Source: Ahaetulla prasina
Taxonomy: Eukaryota > Chordata > Lepidosauria > Squamata > Colubridae
Reading direction: 5' to 3'
DNA length: 64,000 nt
NCBI RefSeq assembly: GCF_028640845.1
Contig: NC_080542.1
Span: 15,901,283 to 15,965,282, forward strand
The notes beneath the pieces were generated by a model. The model was not told where the DNA came from. It saw only the letters and a program-made list of their open reading frames with translations, and did no database searches. A program made the position numbers and the translations under genes. Shown in pieces: positions 28,096-43,000 of this stretch (position 1 is the stretch's first letter; each line of letters starts with the position of its first letter).

Positions 28096-31000
28096 TGAAT
28101 CTGAATCTGAATCTGAATCTGTTCTTCAGTGAAATCAAGTTCAGTTGATTCATGTCTGCTAGGAACAGTTGATTTCAACTATGTTTTCATCTAAACATAG
28201 ACAAAATGTTTAGGTAAAGGTAAAGGTTCCCCTCACAGAAGGGCTAGTCGTTCCTGACTCTAGGGGGTGGTGCTCATCTCCATTTCAAAGCTGAAGAGCC
28301 AGCGCTGTCCGAAGACGTCTCCGTGGTCATGTGGCTGGCATGACTCAATGCCAAAGGCTCACGGAATGCTGTTACCTTCCCACCAAAGGTGGTCCCTATT
28401 TTTCTACTTGCATTTTTTTACGTGCTTTCGAACTGCTAGGTTGGCAGAAGCTGGGACAAGTAACGGGAGCTCACCATGTTACGCGGCACTAGGGATTCGA
28501 ACTGCTGAACTGCCGACCTTTCGATCGACAAGCTCAGCGTCCTAGCCACTAAGCCACCACGTCCTGTTTAAAATGTTTACTATAAGGCAATTAAATTCTT
28601 GGATGCAATGGTATACTTCCTTTATCACCCGTGAAAGATGACCATCCAGAAGAAACCATCAAAATCACATAATCTCAAGATAATTTGCCTTACTTCTACA
28701 GCAGGCATGCTGTAAGGACACATGAAGACACCTCTTGGATGAAATCAAAAGTCCTTCTAATCCAGAATCAGATTTCCATCCTGGCCTGATGTTTTGGGGA
28801 CTTCCTTAAACAGATCCTTGAGTCAACAAACTGTGTTGTTACCCTCCAGTCATGGCTATTCATCCTACTCATCTTGTAAATGACCTTCTGTGAAGCCTTC
28901 AGAGACAATGGCCTCAACTAATATCTGACTATTCACCTAATCTTCCTTTATTTATTATTTATTATTTATTTTATTTGTCAACAAATACAAGAAAACTAGT
29001 AAAAGACACAGACATGGACACATGAAAAAAATTTGGCACAAAAAAAAGGATATAAATTGGCAAAACATAGCCATAAATACATAGAATGATTACATATAAA
29101 TGGGAACGGTAGGACAGGGATGGTAGGCACACTGGTGCGCTTATGCACGCCCCCTTAAAGACCTCTTAAGAAACATGAAAGGTCCACGGTAGACAGTTTA
29201 CGGTGAAAGGTATGGGGATTAGAGACACTAACAACAGGTTCAGGTAGATTGTTCCAGACATTTACTACTCTATTGCAAAATTCATATTTCCTACAATTAA
29301 GATTAGAGCGAATTATATTGAGTTTAAATCTATTGAGTGCCCTCGTATTATTATGGTTGAAATTAAAGTATTCATTTACAGGTGGAATGTTTTGGTAAAT
29401 AATCTTATGAACTAAGCATAGGTCAAAACGGAGACGACATAGTTTGAGGCTTTCTAGACCTAAGATTTCTAGACCTTTAAAAGCCACATAATAACCATGG
29501 GCGTAATGCTTAAACATCTCCAAAGCATAAGAGTGTCTGTTAACCAGCTTTTAAATTGGAGGTGGTGATGGTGCTATTATCATTGGAAGGAAGTTGCTAC
29601 AGCTCTTCAATCATTTCTGTTGCTCTTTTCTGCATCACTTATACCATGCTCTGTTAAAATGGGTGGTATTCAGCCGGTATGGACCAATTTGGGCGAACCG
29701 ATAGCGGAAATCATGGGTGGAACCTGCCCACCCATCCCGGCTCTATGTCATCCTATTTAGATACGTTTTTAAAACCAGGTGCACGCACAGAAGGCACACA
29801 CATGCTCACATTTGTGAACCAGTAGGGAAAGTAAATGAATACCACCCCTGGAGCCATCCAACTTAGCAACTAGGAAGGGAAACTAACAAAGAAGGATAAC
29901 TAGTATTTTTCTGCTTTTATTCTGGGACGATTCCATCAGGGCTAATTACCTGAGTGCAGTTTGGTTACGGTAGAGCTGAGAGACATAGCAGTCAGAGAGC
30001 CAAGAATGGGTGTGAAGGAACAGCACATTGTAGACAACAAGGCAAAGTATCAGCATGGTCAACTTGAGCTCGAAGTTCATATGAAGGAAGAGGGAACACG
30101 AGAGGAATCCCAGGACACAGCAATAGATATAATACTGAGGCAGGAGAGAGAGGGAGGGAGGGAGGGAGAGAATGGGAGGAGGAAGAAGATAAGTTATTGG
30201 TGAGAATGATAGATCCATTAATCAAAGAAAAAAAGAGAATTGATTAAAGAGCTCAACCTTACCGGCACACTGAAGAGGGAGTTAAACCGAGAGAATTCCT
30301 GCACAGTATTCATGCTTGATAAGGTAGAATTTTCCAGCTTCACAAAGCATGAAGTTTCTGGCATAAAGAACTAAGAAGCAGAATTAGAGAGCACGTTAGA
30401 AGGGAAGAAGAGATATACCGTATATACTCGAGTATAAGCCGAGTTTTTCAGCACGTTTTTTGTGCTGAAAAACTTCCCCTCGGCTTATACTCGGGTCTAT
30501 ACGGCTTATACTCGAGTTTTTTTTTTTTTAAAGCCCCTCGGCTTATACTCGAGTATATACGGCTTATACTCGAGGTTTTTTTTTTTCTTTTTTTCACATT
30601 TTACCGGACGGAAGCCCTGCCGGTGCAGTGAGAGGGCGGGGGGGGGGAGCCGCCAGCCTTCTCAGCTGAGGGAGGGAGGGTTTCCCCAACCGGTAGGTGC
30701 CTCATTTCCCACCCTCGGCTTATACTCGAGTCCCCAGTTTACCCCAGTTTTTGGGGTAAAATTGGGGACCTCGGCTTATACTCGGATCGGCTTATATTCG
30801 AGTATATACGGTACATTTTTCTGATCTGGACTAGATAGCAGAAAAGAGGCATGACTTAGATTTGGCCATCTGCCAGGGATTCTACAACCCCTGTCTGTTT
30901 CTCAGGAATAGAGTCAGTGTGGTAAAAGCAATGGTGGGATACAAATGGTTCGGGCCAGTTCAGGAGAACCGGTTGTTCAATTGCTGTCTGGCCCCTCCCC

Positions 31001-34000
31001 TCCCCTTCCTTTTCCTTCCCCACACGCCACATTTTTGCTCCTAGGAGGCTGCAGGGAGGCCTACTAGGCTAAAGTGACCAGATTTCAGCAATGGCAAAGC
31101 GGGACACCATTGACAGGGGCGGGCGGGGGGGACGGGGGGGCTGCGCATGCGCGCTGAGTCTTGCCACCTGCCTGAAGGAGGAGGAGCGGCTGCTGCTTCT
31201 CCACTCTTCCAGGCAGGCTCGGCTCTCCTCAGCTCTCCTCTCGGCTCTTCTCTTCCTCTCGGGTGAAGTCAAGCGGCGTCTCTCCTCCCTCTTGTGCCCC
31301 CTTCTCCGCCACTCCCCCTTTTCCGCCTCCTCCTCTTGCGTTGCCACCTCCCATTTTCAGAATGGGAGTAAAACAAAAAAAAATTGGGACTTTTTGGAAT
31401 TGCCGCAGGACGCGGGAAAAATTATTAAAAAGCGGGACTGTCCTGCCAAAAGCGGGACGTCTGATCACTACATACTAGGCCCAAAACAGGACACAGGGGG
31501 CATACTCCCCCTGTGGCCTGGTTTTTGCTCCCGGGGGGGTGCAAGAGGCCGAATGCTGCCTGTTACACCCCGTGGTAACTCCTATGGCCACGCTCACTCA
31601 GCCAGTCATTAGGGCAAAGAACTGGTTGTTAAATGATTTGCCCCATTTTGGGCCTAGTAGGCCTCCCTGGGAGCAAAAACAGACCATGAGGGGACTGCAC
31701 CATACACCCCCATGCCCTGTTTAGGGCTTGTTAGGTCTCCCTGCAACCTCATGGGAACAAAAAAGGGCCACGGGGGCACCGCACCACACACACCCCATGC
31801 CCTGTTTAGGGCCTGGTAGGCCTCCCTGCATTTACCTGAGAGCCAAAATGGGGCACGTGGGAACTCCTGGAAGGGGTGGGGAGGAAAGGGGCCAGCCAGC
31901 AATTTAACAGCTGATTTGCCTGAACCGGTCTGAACCGGTTGAATCCCACCACTGACCCACACGCTTGGAGAACGAACCTTCAAACTCATCCTACACTCAA
32001 ATTATAGATATTCGCCACTAATGTAGAGCTAGACTGGAAACTGACAAAGCATCCTGAAAGAAGGCAGTGGCAAACTACTTTGGTCCCAATGCCAAAAATA
32101 TAAGGTCTAGAACTCAAGCAGAACTTGGAAGAAACTTTGCATTTGAAAAATGTATGCAAATGCAATCCATTCTTTCATCCATGAAGCCTCTTAGCACTGA
32201 TTGGCATTAAAATTAAATGTGCTTTGCTCTCCCAGGCTACAAGGAGTCCCAGATATCTCGAACCTTTCCTCTTCCTCCTCTTCCTCCTCTTCTATTTCTC
32301 TCTCCTTCCCATTCACTAGCAACGTACCAAGTTCAGCACTGACATTGTGAGAACCACAAGAATGGTGATGATGCCCAAGGAGACACGTAGCCATGGCTGA
32401 GTGCAAACATTGGCCAAGATGGATGGAACCCAGTACAAGATCTTGGGACCTTTCAGGAAACATTTCTGTGTGTAGCAAAAACAAAAAACAAAAATGATAT
32501 AAGCACCCGCAGAGCCAAAATCTTGGATTCCTTTCTCTTACTACTCCAACAATCTTTGAAAAGTCTATTTAAAAATAACAAGAATAATTCCCAACAGAAA
32601 AAAAGCCAAATTGGCTTATACCAGAGGTGTCCAAACTTGGCCCCTTGAAGAGTGGTGGACTTCAGCTCCCAGAATTCCCCAGCCAGCATGAGCTATAAAT
32701 ATGAGCAAGTTGCTGGCTGGGGAATGCTGGGAGTTGAAGTCCACCACCCTTCAAGGGGCCACGTTTGGACACCCTTGGCTTATACTATTTTCATTAAACA
32801 GAACAAGACAAAATAAAAAGGAGCTCATGTTAAAAATAATAGCCAAAACCCATCAATACATGAAGGGTCTTTGATGTTCTGTGAGCTTAGTTGTTTTCTT
32901 GGAGATATTTCATTAACCAAACTAAGTAACATCATCAGTGCTAGTCTAGATTAGCAGAAAACCACCATGCTCACAGACCACCAAGGACCCCTGAGCTACA
33001 AATATTCTCCTTTATTGGTACCCATCAATACAATCAAAATGAACAATCCAGGGATGAAAATGCAATAGATTAATATACGGAATTGTGACTGCATATCTCT
33101 ACTCCTTCCCTTGGACCCAATTATGAGGGAACAGCTTATCTACTCTGGCAAACTGTGTCCTTATTATAATAGCTTTGTGGAGGCATTTAGACAATTAGTT
33201 ATGATTATGTAACATCTATTTACATGATTGGTGATAAGATGCTTGGGAAAGCAAAGGGAAATCATCAAAACCATAAAAAAGTTAACGAAAGTTAGAATAC
33301 TTTGGACATGTGATGTGACACCCGGAAAAATATATCATACTTCACTTAATCCTCCAGGGAAAGATTTAAGGTAAACGAGGTCCAGGCAGAAGAACATCAT
33401 GGCTTCAAAACCTAAGGGACTGGTTTGGACAAAAATCAGCAGCACTTTTTCATGTGGCTGTTGATAAAAATAGGATCACCAACATGATTGCCAATGTCCA
33501 ATGACGGATATGGTGCAAGAAGAAGAAGAAGTTGTAACATCTACGCGGGGTTTTCGTAAACTACTTCTCCCAAGTAGGACCTGAGTACCCAAAGTCATAT
33601 ACCATCCTGGTTATCTTTTTAATATCGACTGTAGATAAGAGATGACTTCCTCCTTCACTCATGTCTCTCCTGTAGAAATGTGTTCCCACCTCTGCTCTGC
33701 TGAGTCCAAGGGAGAAGACATAAGAGAGCTTAAACACTTTTGATACTAATCAAAAATGACCTTGCTCCACATGGGGATTACAACTTCAAAATCCAACCCT
33801 AGAGACAGCTTCCAACCAGTCCCAAAAATATGAGCATCTTTTAAATTTGTCTGCAGAAGCCGTGGCCCAAAAACTACAAAACTAAATGGCCTACAAAGCT
33901 ACAATGCGCCTGCTCCAGTGGTGGTATTTAGCTGGCTCAGACCGGTTCAGGCAAACTAGTAGTGGTGACTGCCCACCTGCCTCGGGGCTATGCCGCCCTA

Positions 34001-37000
34001 TTTAGCCACATTTTTAAGCCACATGCATGCATGCAAACCACACGTGAGCAAAGCGCATGCATGGAAGGTTGCTGCATGCGCGGAAGCTCGCTTTGCCCTC
34101 TCTCTCATGCGCGCGCTCACATTTTCGGTGTGTGGCGAACCGGTGATAAAATTATGTGAAACCCACTTCTGCCCTGCTCGTTGCCTGATTAAAAATCTCC
34201 ATGAGATTTCTCCTTTGAAGCATCCCCTCCAGAGACTTACCGCTAGGTGACCAGCAAAGCAGGGGAGAAGAAGGAGGAGAAACAGGAAGAAAGAAATTCC
34301 ATAGGAAATCCCCAGAGCTTCTGTTCTGGATGGGAAGAATAAATGAGGAATCCAGTTGGCTGGCATTTGTGTAATTCAATTTATTTTTGCTTTGATTGCT
34401 CTTGAAGAAGAACCACCCACTGAAATAATGAGCTCCTGGCATTCTATGCTGGTTCAAGTCTTGCCAGAATCAAGGATTCAAATTTACTTGAGCATCCATG
34501 AGAGCTAGAAATGCATTCATTTTCAGTCTCATTTATCGATTGCCACGTAGATCTTCAATTGGAAAGTGGCCTTTGATCATTTTCTGCCAGTGTAACTTAT
34601 CACAAACCTACCATTCATTTCAGCTCCAAACATCTCCAAGCTGGTGCCCACCACAAAAGTGGAACTAAAAGTATTCCTATGACCATCGTAAAACATACGA
34701 TGAATGGAGAGGAGGGGGTTAAGCTATTTTCATAAGCACTGAAGGCCAGACAAGGAATAATGGATTGATCAAGGAAAGATTCAATCTAGAAATAAAGAGA
34801 AATTTTCTGACAGTGAGAGCAATCCACCAATGGAACAGATTGGCTTCAGAGGATGTGGGAGCTTCGTCATTGGGAGCTTTGTCATTGAAAGCTTTCAAGA
34901 AGAGACTGGATTGCCATCTGTCAGAAATGGTGTAGGGTTTGCTTGGATGGGGAGGTTGGACTAGATCGGGGTCTCCAACCGTGGTCCCTTTAAGACTTGT
35001 GGACTTCAACTCCCAGAGTTCCTCAGCCAGCTTGCTGGCTGAGGGACTCTGGGAGTTGAAGTCCACAAGTCTTAAAGAGACCAAAGTTGGAGACCCCTGG
35101 ACTAGATGACCTACAAGGTCCCTTCCAACTCTGTTAATCTATATATGTATCATGCAGACTGGAGGATTCTGGGAACTTTAAGGCTTTGGCTTTAGAGTTG
35201 CACTTATAAGCACATATGCTGCTTAGCACACGCACATTTTAAGGAGAGTATTCTGGGGTGGGATTCAGGTGGTTTGGACCGGTTCGGGAGAACCAGATGT
35301 TAATTTCAAGCTGGTTTGCTGAATCGGTTGTTGCAAGGACTGGCTGACCACATCTACCCTACCCCACTCCTATCAGGAGTCTTGATGCAGCCCATTTTGG
35401 AAGCCAGGTAAGTGCAGAGCCCGTGCAGAGGCTCTGGGATGACGAAAAATGGGCCTACCGGAGGTATTGGAAACCCAAAAACAGGCCTGTTTATGGCCTC
35501 CAGAGGGCCTCCAGAGCCCAGGGGAGGTCGTTTTCGTCCTCCCAGAAGCCTGGGGAGAGCAAAAACAACACCCTGTGGTGCAGGAGGATGAATAGGCCAC
35601 ACCCATCCAGCAACCGGACAGAGAACCCACCCACCCAGCAACCCAGCAACTGGACAGAGAACCAATTGCTAAAATTTCTGAAGCCCACCCTTGAGAGTAT
35701 TCATATCTCAACTGGTAGAATCACCCCTAGTTTGGGCCGGTCCTGTCTGGATTAACTACCCCTCTCCTATCACTTAATTCCTCCTTACTTATAAACGACA
35801 AGGATCTGGATGAGAAAGTTGGAAACGAAGACCAGGAAGCTGCAGGCCGTATAGTAATTAAAAGATGGTAACGGAGAAAGCCGGTACTGCAAAAAAAAAA
35901 AAAGAGAGAGGGAAATTGAGAAAAAATATACAGGTAGTCCTTGACTTATGACCACGATGGTGCCCAAAATTTATGTTGCTAAGTGAGAAATTTGTTAAGT
36001 GAGTTTCACCCCATTTTATGACCTTTCTTCCATGTTTGTTAAGCCAATCACTGCAGTTGTTAAATGAATAATACCGTCGTTAAATGAATCTGGTTTCCCC
36101 ATCGACTTTGCTTGTCAGAAGGTCACAAAAAGGGGTTGAGTGACTCTGAGATGCTGCGACCGTCATAAATATGAACCAGTTGTCAAGCATCCAAACGGAA
36201 ATCAAGCTGCAACGTTTGTAAATGTGAAAAACGGTCATAAATCACATTTGTCAGTGCCATTGTAACTTAGGCCACTCAATGAACTATTGTAAATCAAGGA
36301 CTACTTGTAATCGGCAAATAGAAACATTGGTTCTAGTTCACTGAGAGAAATGTCTTTTGCAGTAAAATCTCTTCTCTCCACTAGATTATTTATATGGTGT
36401 TAATTCCTGCTTATCTTAGGCTTCTAAATCAACATTTTAAATCACAGTTAATACTGATTTATTCATTTATTTTACCTTGATTGGTATAAATCTAAACAAA
36501 GTGTTATAATAATCTCCAGCAATACTGTAAAAAACACCACCGTATCAAAATAATATAATGTATTATGCTTCTTGTATAAGAATATAATAAAATGCTTTTT
36601 TTTAAAAGAAAGAAATAATCGCACTCCAGTTTTTTATAGTTTACCTCCTTCTCCAGAGACTCCTGCTTGAAGTACAATGTGACGCAGCTGAAGTCTTCAG
36701 ATTTCTTCCATTGTCTACACAAAAGAGAACAAACACATCTAGAGTGAGATTTCCATGAATTGCCATGACAACATCCATCTATCCATCCATCCATCCATCC
36801 AATTTTTATAGCCGCCCAACTCAACCAAGTGACTTTGGGCAACTTACAAGTCTAAAATGTTAAAACAATTACAGGTAGTCCTCGATTTACAATGATTCAT
36901 TTAGTGACCATTCCAAGTTACAACGGCCCTGAAAAAAGTGACATGACCATTTTTCACACTTACAACGGTTGTGGCATCCCTAAGATCACATGATCAAAAT

Positions 37001-40000
37001 TCAAACACTTGGCAACGGTTGGCCACTACAACTCGGCAATTTATGACGGCTGCAGTGTCCTGGGGTCATGTGATCACCTTTTGCGACCTTCTGACAAGCA
37101 AAGTCAATGGGGAAACCAGATTCACTTCAAGACTGTTTTACTAACTGAACAACTGCAGTGATTCACTTAACAACTGTGGCAAGAAAGGTCACAAAATGGG
37201 CAAAATTCATTTAATAACAGTCTCACTTAGAATGGAAACTTTGGGCTCAATTGTGGTATTTAAAAGACAGTAAAACAGTAAAAGCATCCACAAAATACAT
37301 AATATTTATTCAATTTCTGTAGTGCACCCTATCAAATTTGTTGTATCTTGTTCCGGAATGGGACAATTCGCCATGGCCAACTCACCACACCCAACTCATT
37401 GTGGCCAGCTCACCATGGCTAGCTCACCAGTCAACTTGCTTTAGTCAATTCACTAAGCTAACTGTTGTGTCTCGTCCGATCTCACCTCAGCTGGGGTCTT
37501 CTTATCTGCTTCCGAACACGGAGGAATGTCCTAGTATGCCTCCTGGCCCCAGCCCTGGCTCCATGCCCAGACAGGCTGAAGAGGAGGAAATACCTCCAAC
37601 CCCCAGCTCTGGCTCCATGCCCAGGCAAACGGAGCAACTAGACCCCTCCCCCTCCTCCACAGCATGTGAGCCTGAGGGAGGTCAATTACCAACAGCTGCA
37701 GACTGGAGTGACTCTCGCGTCAGAAGACTTGATAGGCGGAGGCAACAGAAGGAAGGGAGGGGCAGGCCTGGATAAGTGCTGAGTCATGGAGCCACACCCC
37801 ATGGCCTATATAAAGGACCTGCTTTCTGGCATTCTCTGAGTCAGGCAAAGTCTAAACATATCTTGCTGAAGTCACTTTCTGGTCTCCTGCCTGCCCTGAG
37901 GACTTTGCTAGGACTTTGGCAGAGCTGCAGAGACACACCTGATTCGGATTTCCCTGACCCGGCCATCAGCGGAGGAGTGGGACACGACACTAACTCACCC
38001 TGGCCAACATGTCATGGGACAATTCAAGGAATATAAAAGTTAAATTAATTTCAGTAGAACCCGTGGCCAATAATAATAAAATAAGAAAGTCAATTCAGAA
38101 ATACAAGTCATAATAATTTAGACGAAAATGTGATCACCCATAGTAAAAGTAATGGACTGGAACAATAAGATAGTGTTGAATTGTTCAGCAGTGAGTTGTC
38201 CTGCAGCAAGTTGGCCATGGCAAATTATCCCCCGGTAAGTTGGCTACGGTGAATTAGCCAAGGCAAGTTGCCCCATTGTGAGTTGGCTGCAGCGAGATGT
38301 CCTAGACCCACTTGCTCTATTAAATCTCCTTCAGTCTAGTTAAGGAATAATTGCTTTCTCCGTTCCTTCAAAGAAGAAGAGAATTTCTGTGGAATTTTCA
38401 CAGGTGGACTATGGTATTATTGTGTGTGTTTTTTTTAATGCCAAGATGGCTAAAGAATATAAATTTGCAAAGGTCTCCTCTGATTACATATTCCTTATTC
38501 TGGAAGCCTATGATCTCCTGCGCTTCTGTTAAGGACAATAACTTGGTCCTTAACACCAATAATACCAAGGAGCTTATAGTGGACAATAGAAGGAATAGAT
38601 CAGACATCCAGCCCTCGCTTATCAATGGAGACCGAGTGGAGCAAGTAGCCAGTTTTAAGTTTCTGAGTGTTATCATAAAAGAGGACCTGACCTGGGGCAC
38701 TCATATTGCAGCACTGGTTAAAAGGGCCCAGCAGAGATTATATTACCTGAATGGAAAACTGCTGGTGACCTTCTACCACTGCACCATAGAGAGTATTTTA
38801 ACTTATTGCACCTGTGTATGGTTTGCCAATTGCACAGTGGCAGATAGGACAGGACTCCAGAGGTCAACGTCATTGCATTGAGGATCATTGGTTGCCCTCT
38901 CCCCTCCTTGGAGGAGCTTTATAGCTCCCGTTGCCTTAAGAAAGTTCAAAACATTCTTAAAGTTCCATCTCATCCTGGGCACCCTTTTTTTGAACTATTA
39001 CCATCTGGCAGATGGTACAGGATAATAAAAACAAGGACAAATAGGCTGAAAAACAACTTCTATCCCAGGGCAGTAACTATATTGAATTCTACGGTTTAGT
39101 GCAATATTGGTTTTCAATTCCATTGCATAAAATGTGAAGGATGTGTGTTTGCGTTTTATTTGTATAATTATAACGTAAATTGAAGATGGCATTTAATTGC
39201 GTTGTATGATATGCAATGACAATAAAGTAAACTAACTTTAGCTAACTAACTTTTAACTAACTTCTCATACTTTCATTTGCTTTCTAATTTCCAGTAGTGG
39301 AACATTTATCATTGCAAAAAAAAAAAAAAAAAAAAGTTCTATCCTTAAGGTTAGGACAGGATGTCAAACTTGATTTCTTGATTTCTTCAAGGGCCAAACT
39401 TGATTTCTTTAAGGGCCGAATCAGTATTGGAAGGGGGGGGATGGGAAGGACACCTCCTGCGGCATCCTGCCAGCCAAAATTGGGAGCAGGTTACTGTGTG
39501 CAGCCATGCTACGCCCTGTTTTGGCCAGTAGAGTGCTGCAGGAGACCGTCCAGGCTGAAAATGGGGTGCATGAGGGGTCATACCAGAGGTATAATCTATT
39601 TACCTTCCCTACTGTTTCAGAAGTGCATGCACCGTGTGCGTCACATGCATGTTCAGACCTACTGCGCGTGCGCAAACCCTTTTGCGCATGTGCAGAGGGT
39701 AAAAACCAGGTTACTTCCTCGTTAAAACCAGGAAGTAACAACGACCGGGCAGGTGGGCAGAGCCTCACACTACCGTCATTACTGGTTCTCTGAACCATCC
39801 ACGACAATTCCTACCAGTTCGGCCAAACTGGGCTGAATCTGTAACATTTCACCGCTAGGTCATGCCCAGCCCCCTGTACCCCATTTTGGCTGCCAGAGGC
39901 ACCATGGGGAGTCCTTTGCTATTTCCAGGCCAGCCCTGTGGGCCAGATTTAAGGACCCCTGAGTTAGGACATCTTCCCTACCCTGAAAAAAAAAAAAAGA

Positions 40001-43000
40001 GAAATGGGCCATCCAATTTCTCTGCCTACAAATAGAGTTGAGGATTTTGAGAAGACATTTCTGCTAAGTATTGTTCCACTTGCTTTCAACAATAGGACAC
40101 TTCTTGATGTCCCAACTCACTCAGATTTCTAGTGTGACAAGACAAAATATCACACCCACAGATCAACTGTCACTTTCTTGAGGTTTGCTCTTCACAGAAT
40201 TTGTCATCCTGTTGCTTCATTCCTATTTACTAAAGACAATCCTTAATTGTTTTAAAACAAGGCCTTGCCAAGAAAGCAAACAAGCGCATAAAACTTTCTA
40301 TCTCCAATTTTTGATGTTTTGGAGATTCGTTGTCTGAAATTTAACACAATCATTGCTAGAACTTAGGTTCCCTCTCCAAAATGTTTTGAAGTTAAAGCAC
40401 AGTGGGGGAAATATCAGCAATTGCAACGATAAGGGAATGAAGAAATGTGCTGGGCCACATCATGATGCAAACCCCACCTCGTACAAACTACCACACAAAG
40501 TTGAAAGAGTGGAGCTTTTGTCATGGAACACAATGTCTTTCGGGACTATTTGTTCTGGAGAGGACACTCTCTGTTGGGAAGTTGAGACATTTTTCATCAC
40601 TAGGGACCTCTAAGGAGGATCTTTCCTCTGATCTTATTTCTACCCAACCAACCCAACCTCCTGATTGCCTTTTGATTGACCCCAAAACACACTTCTGAGA
40701 ATTCAGCTGTTCAATCAGTTGGAAGAACTTCTCGTCCACACCTTCCAAGTCTTCATCTGGACTCCTGGGGGCACGGCACCTGAAATCCAATGTGGAGAAG
40801 AAGAAGAAGAAGCAACTTAGAACTAAGGAGAAATTTCCTGACAGTTAGAACAATCAATAAGTGGAACAACTTGCCTGCTGAAGTTGTGAATGCTCCAACA
40901 CTGGAAATTTTTAAGAAAATGTTGGATAGCCATTTGTCTGAAATGGTGTAGGGTTTCTTGCCTGGGCAGGGGGTTGGACTAGAAGACCTCCAAGTTCCCT
41001 TCCAACTCTGTTATTATGTTATGTTATGTTAAGAAGAAGAAACTAGGCCACTCAAGAGAATTTAATGCAAAGTGCAAGAGGTAAATTTCTTCATACCGAG
41101 TTTCTGAATAGGACAAATCCTTCCGAATATGATATGTATCCCTGTATTGTATTTGACAAGCCAGAGGTGAATTGTCTCATATACATACATGCATGTACAC
41201 ACACACACATTGTATACACAGCTGATTGAAGGATGGAAGGCTCAGTCAACCTTGAGCCTGGTGAGATTTGAACTGCCGAATTGAAGGCAGCCAGCAGTCA
41301 GCAGAAGTAGCCTGCAGTACTGCACCCTAACCACTGCGCCACCATGGCTGATCTAATAGTTACACACAGATTGCAGATGGAAGAACTTAGATTTCACGTA
41401 AAACAAACTTAGCACAGTTAGCTTGTTCATCAAGATGTTGGCCACTAAACTTTCTTAAAAATATATTTCTTTTGAGTCTTCTGTGCTGTTGAGTTAGGTA
41501 AATATAGAGTATCTTATCAATTTCTAAACCTTGCAAGATACCTGTTATCTGGAGGTGGTAGTCAGCAGATTCTAACCAGTTCTGGAGAACCGGTAGCAGA
41601 AATTTTGAGTAATTTGGAAAACCAGTAAATACCACCTCTGACTGGCCCTGCCCCCATCTATTCTCTGCCTCCTGAGTCCCAGCTGATTGGGAGGAAATGG
41701 AGATTTTGCAGTAACCTTCCTCTGGAGTGGGGAGGGAATGGAGATTTTACAGTATCCTTCTCTTGGAGTGGAGTGAGAATGGAGATTTTACAGTATCCTT
41801 TCTCTGTCACACCCACCAAGCCACACCCACCAAGCCATGCCACACCCATCAAACTATGCACACAGAACTGGTAGTAAAAAAAATTGAATCCTGCTGTTAT
41901 CAATTTCACAAATCCTTTCTAATTACTACACATTCTCCATTATGCCACTGTTAGATTAACATCTCTGGGCTTGCTAGCTTTTACATCTCTAGAATCTACA
42001 GATTTCTAGTATCATGATCCCCAATACAAATGAAAAGAGTATGATTTCATACGATTTCTTCTATTTCTTTTTTTAAGGAAACTATTTGGTCATGTCCATT
42101 TTTTTTTAATTTCACTCTACAAAGCAATCTTCTCTAATTTGATGTATTCCAGATATATTGCATTAGCTAGAGAAATTTATTTCTGATTATACAATCTATC
42201 TGGAAGGCATCAGGTTGGAAAAGTCTGGCTTAAACCCAATACTTCTTCTTACCGTTCAATGGTCAAAGATCCCAAAGAGATATCCTGCAAGAAGACAGAA
42301 ATGGGACCCCAATGCATTATAGACATTCTTCATTTACAATAAAGTAAGAACAGAATTAACAATTGGGTATATATCAGATTAATAACTTGGAAAATATTGC
42401 TTAATTTCTATTCAAGAAATGTCCAGTGCATATAAAGAAAATCAATATAAAATGTCCTACAGATGGCATATGCCTCCAGAAAAATTGGCAAAAATGTTTA
42501 AAGATAAATCAGCTAAATGTTGGAAATGTCACCAGATTCCAGGATCTTACTATCATATGTGGTGGACTAGGTCTCTCCACATCTTTTGATCTTGCACTGT
42601 TTCTTCAAGTTGTTCTATGCTCTCAACTATGATGGTGTCCTATATACTACTTCACAGTGTTTTACAGCCCCCACTAAGCAATTTACGGAGTCAGCATATT
42701 GCCTCCAACGATCTGGGTTCTCATTTTACCAACCTGGGAAGGATGGAAGGCTGAGTCAACTTTTATCTGGTGAGAATCGAACTGCCAAACTGCAGTCACC
42801 TGGCAGTCAGCAGAAGTAGCCTGCAGTACTGCATTCTGACTACTGCGCCACCTTGGCTCAAATAATTGGACAGACATATTTGTGTTGGTTGTTTGGCTTG
42901 GAGGTATGAGTTTAAAATAGTTTTTAGTTTCAAATCTCAATGTAAGCTATTTTGGAATAAAACTGAACTTCAGCCAGGGAGCCACTGAACTGTCAAACTG

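Noticed and set aside
31069..31347. Highly charged Arg/Glu protein on the minus strand
   Set aside because: It arises from CTC/CTT-rich sequence within a nested hAT-like element; no conservation pattern or splice links.
32191..32484. His/Glu-rich minus-strand frame overlapping exon 15
   Set aside because: Different phase from the cyclase frame; only the phase giving [12 protein letters not shown] fits the neighbouring exons.
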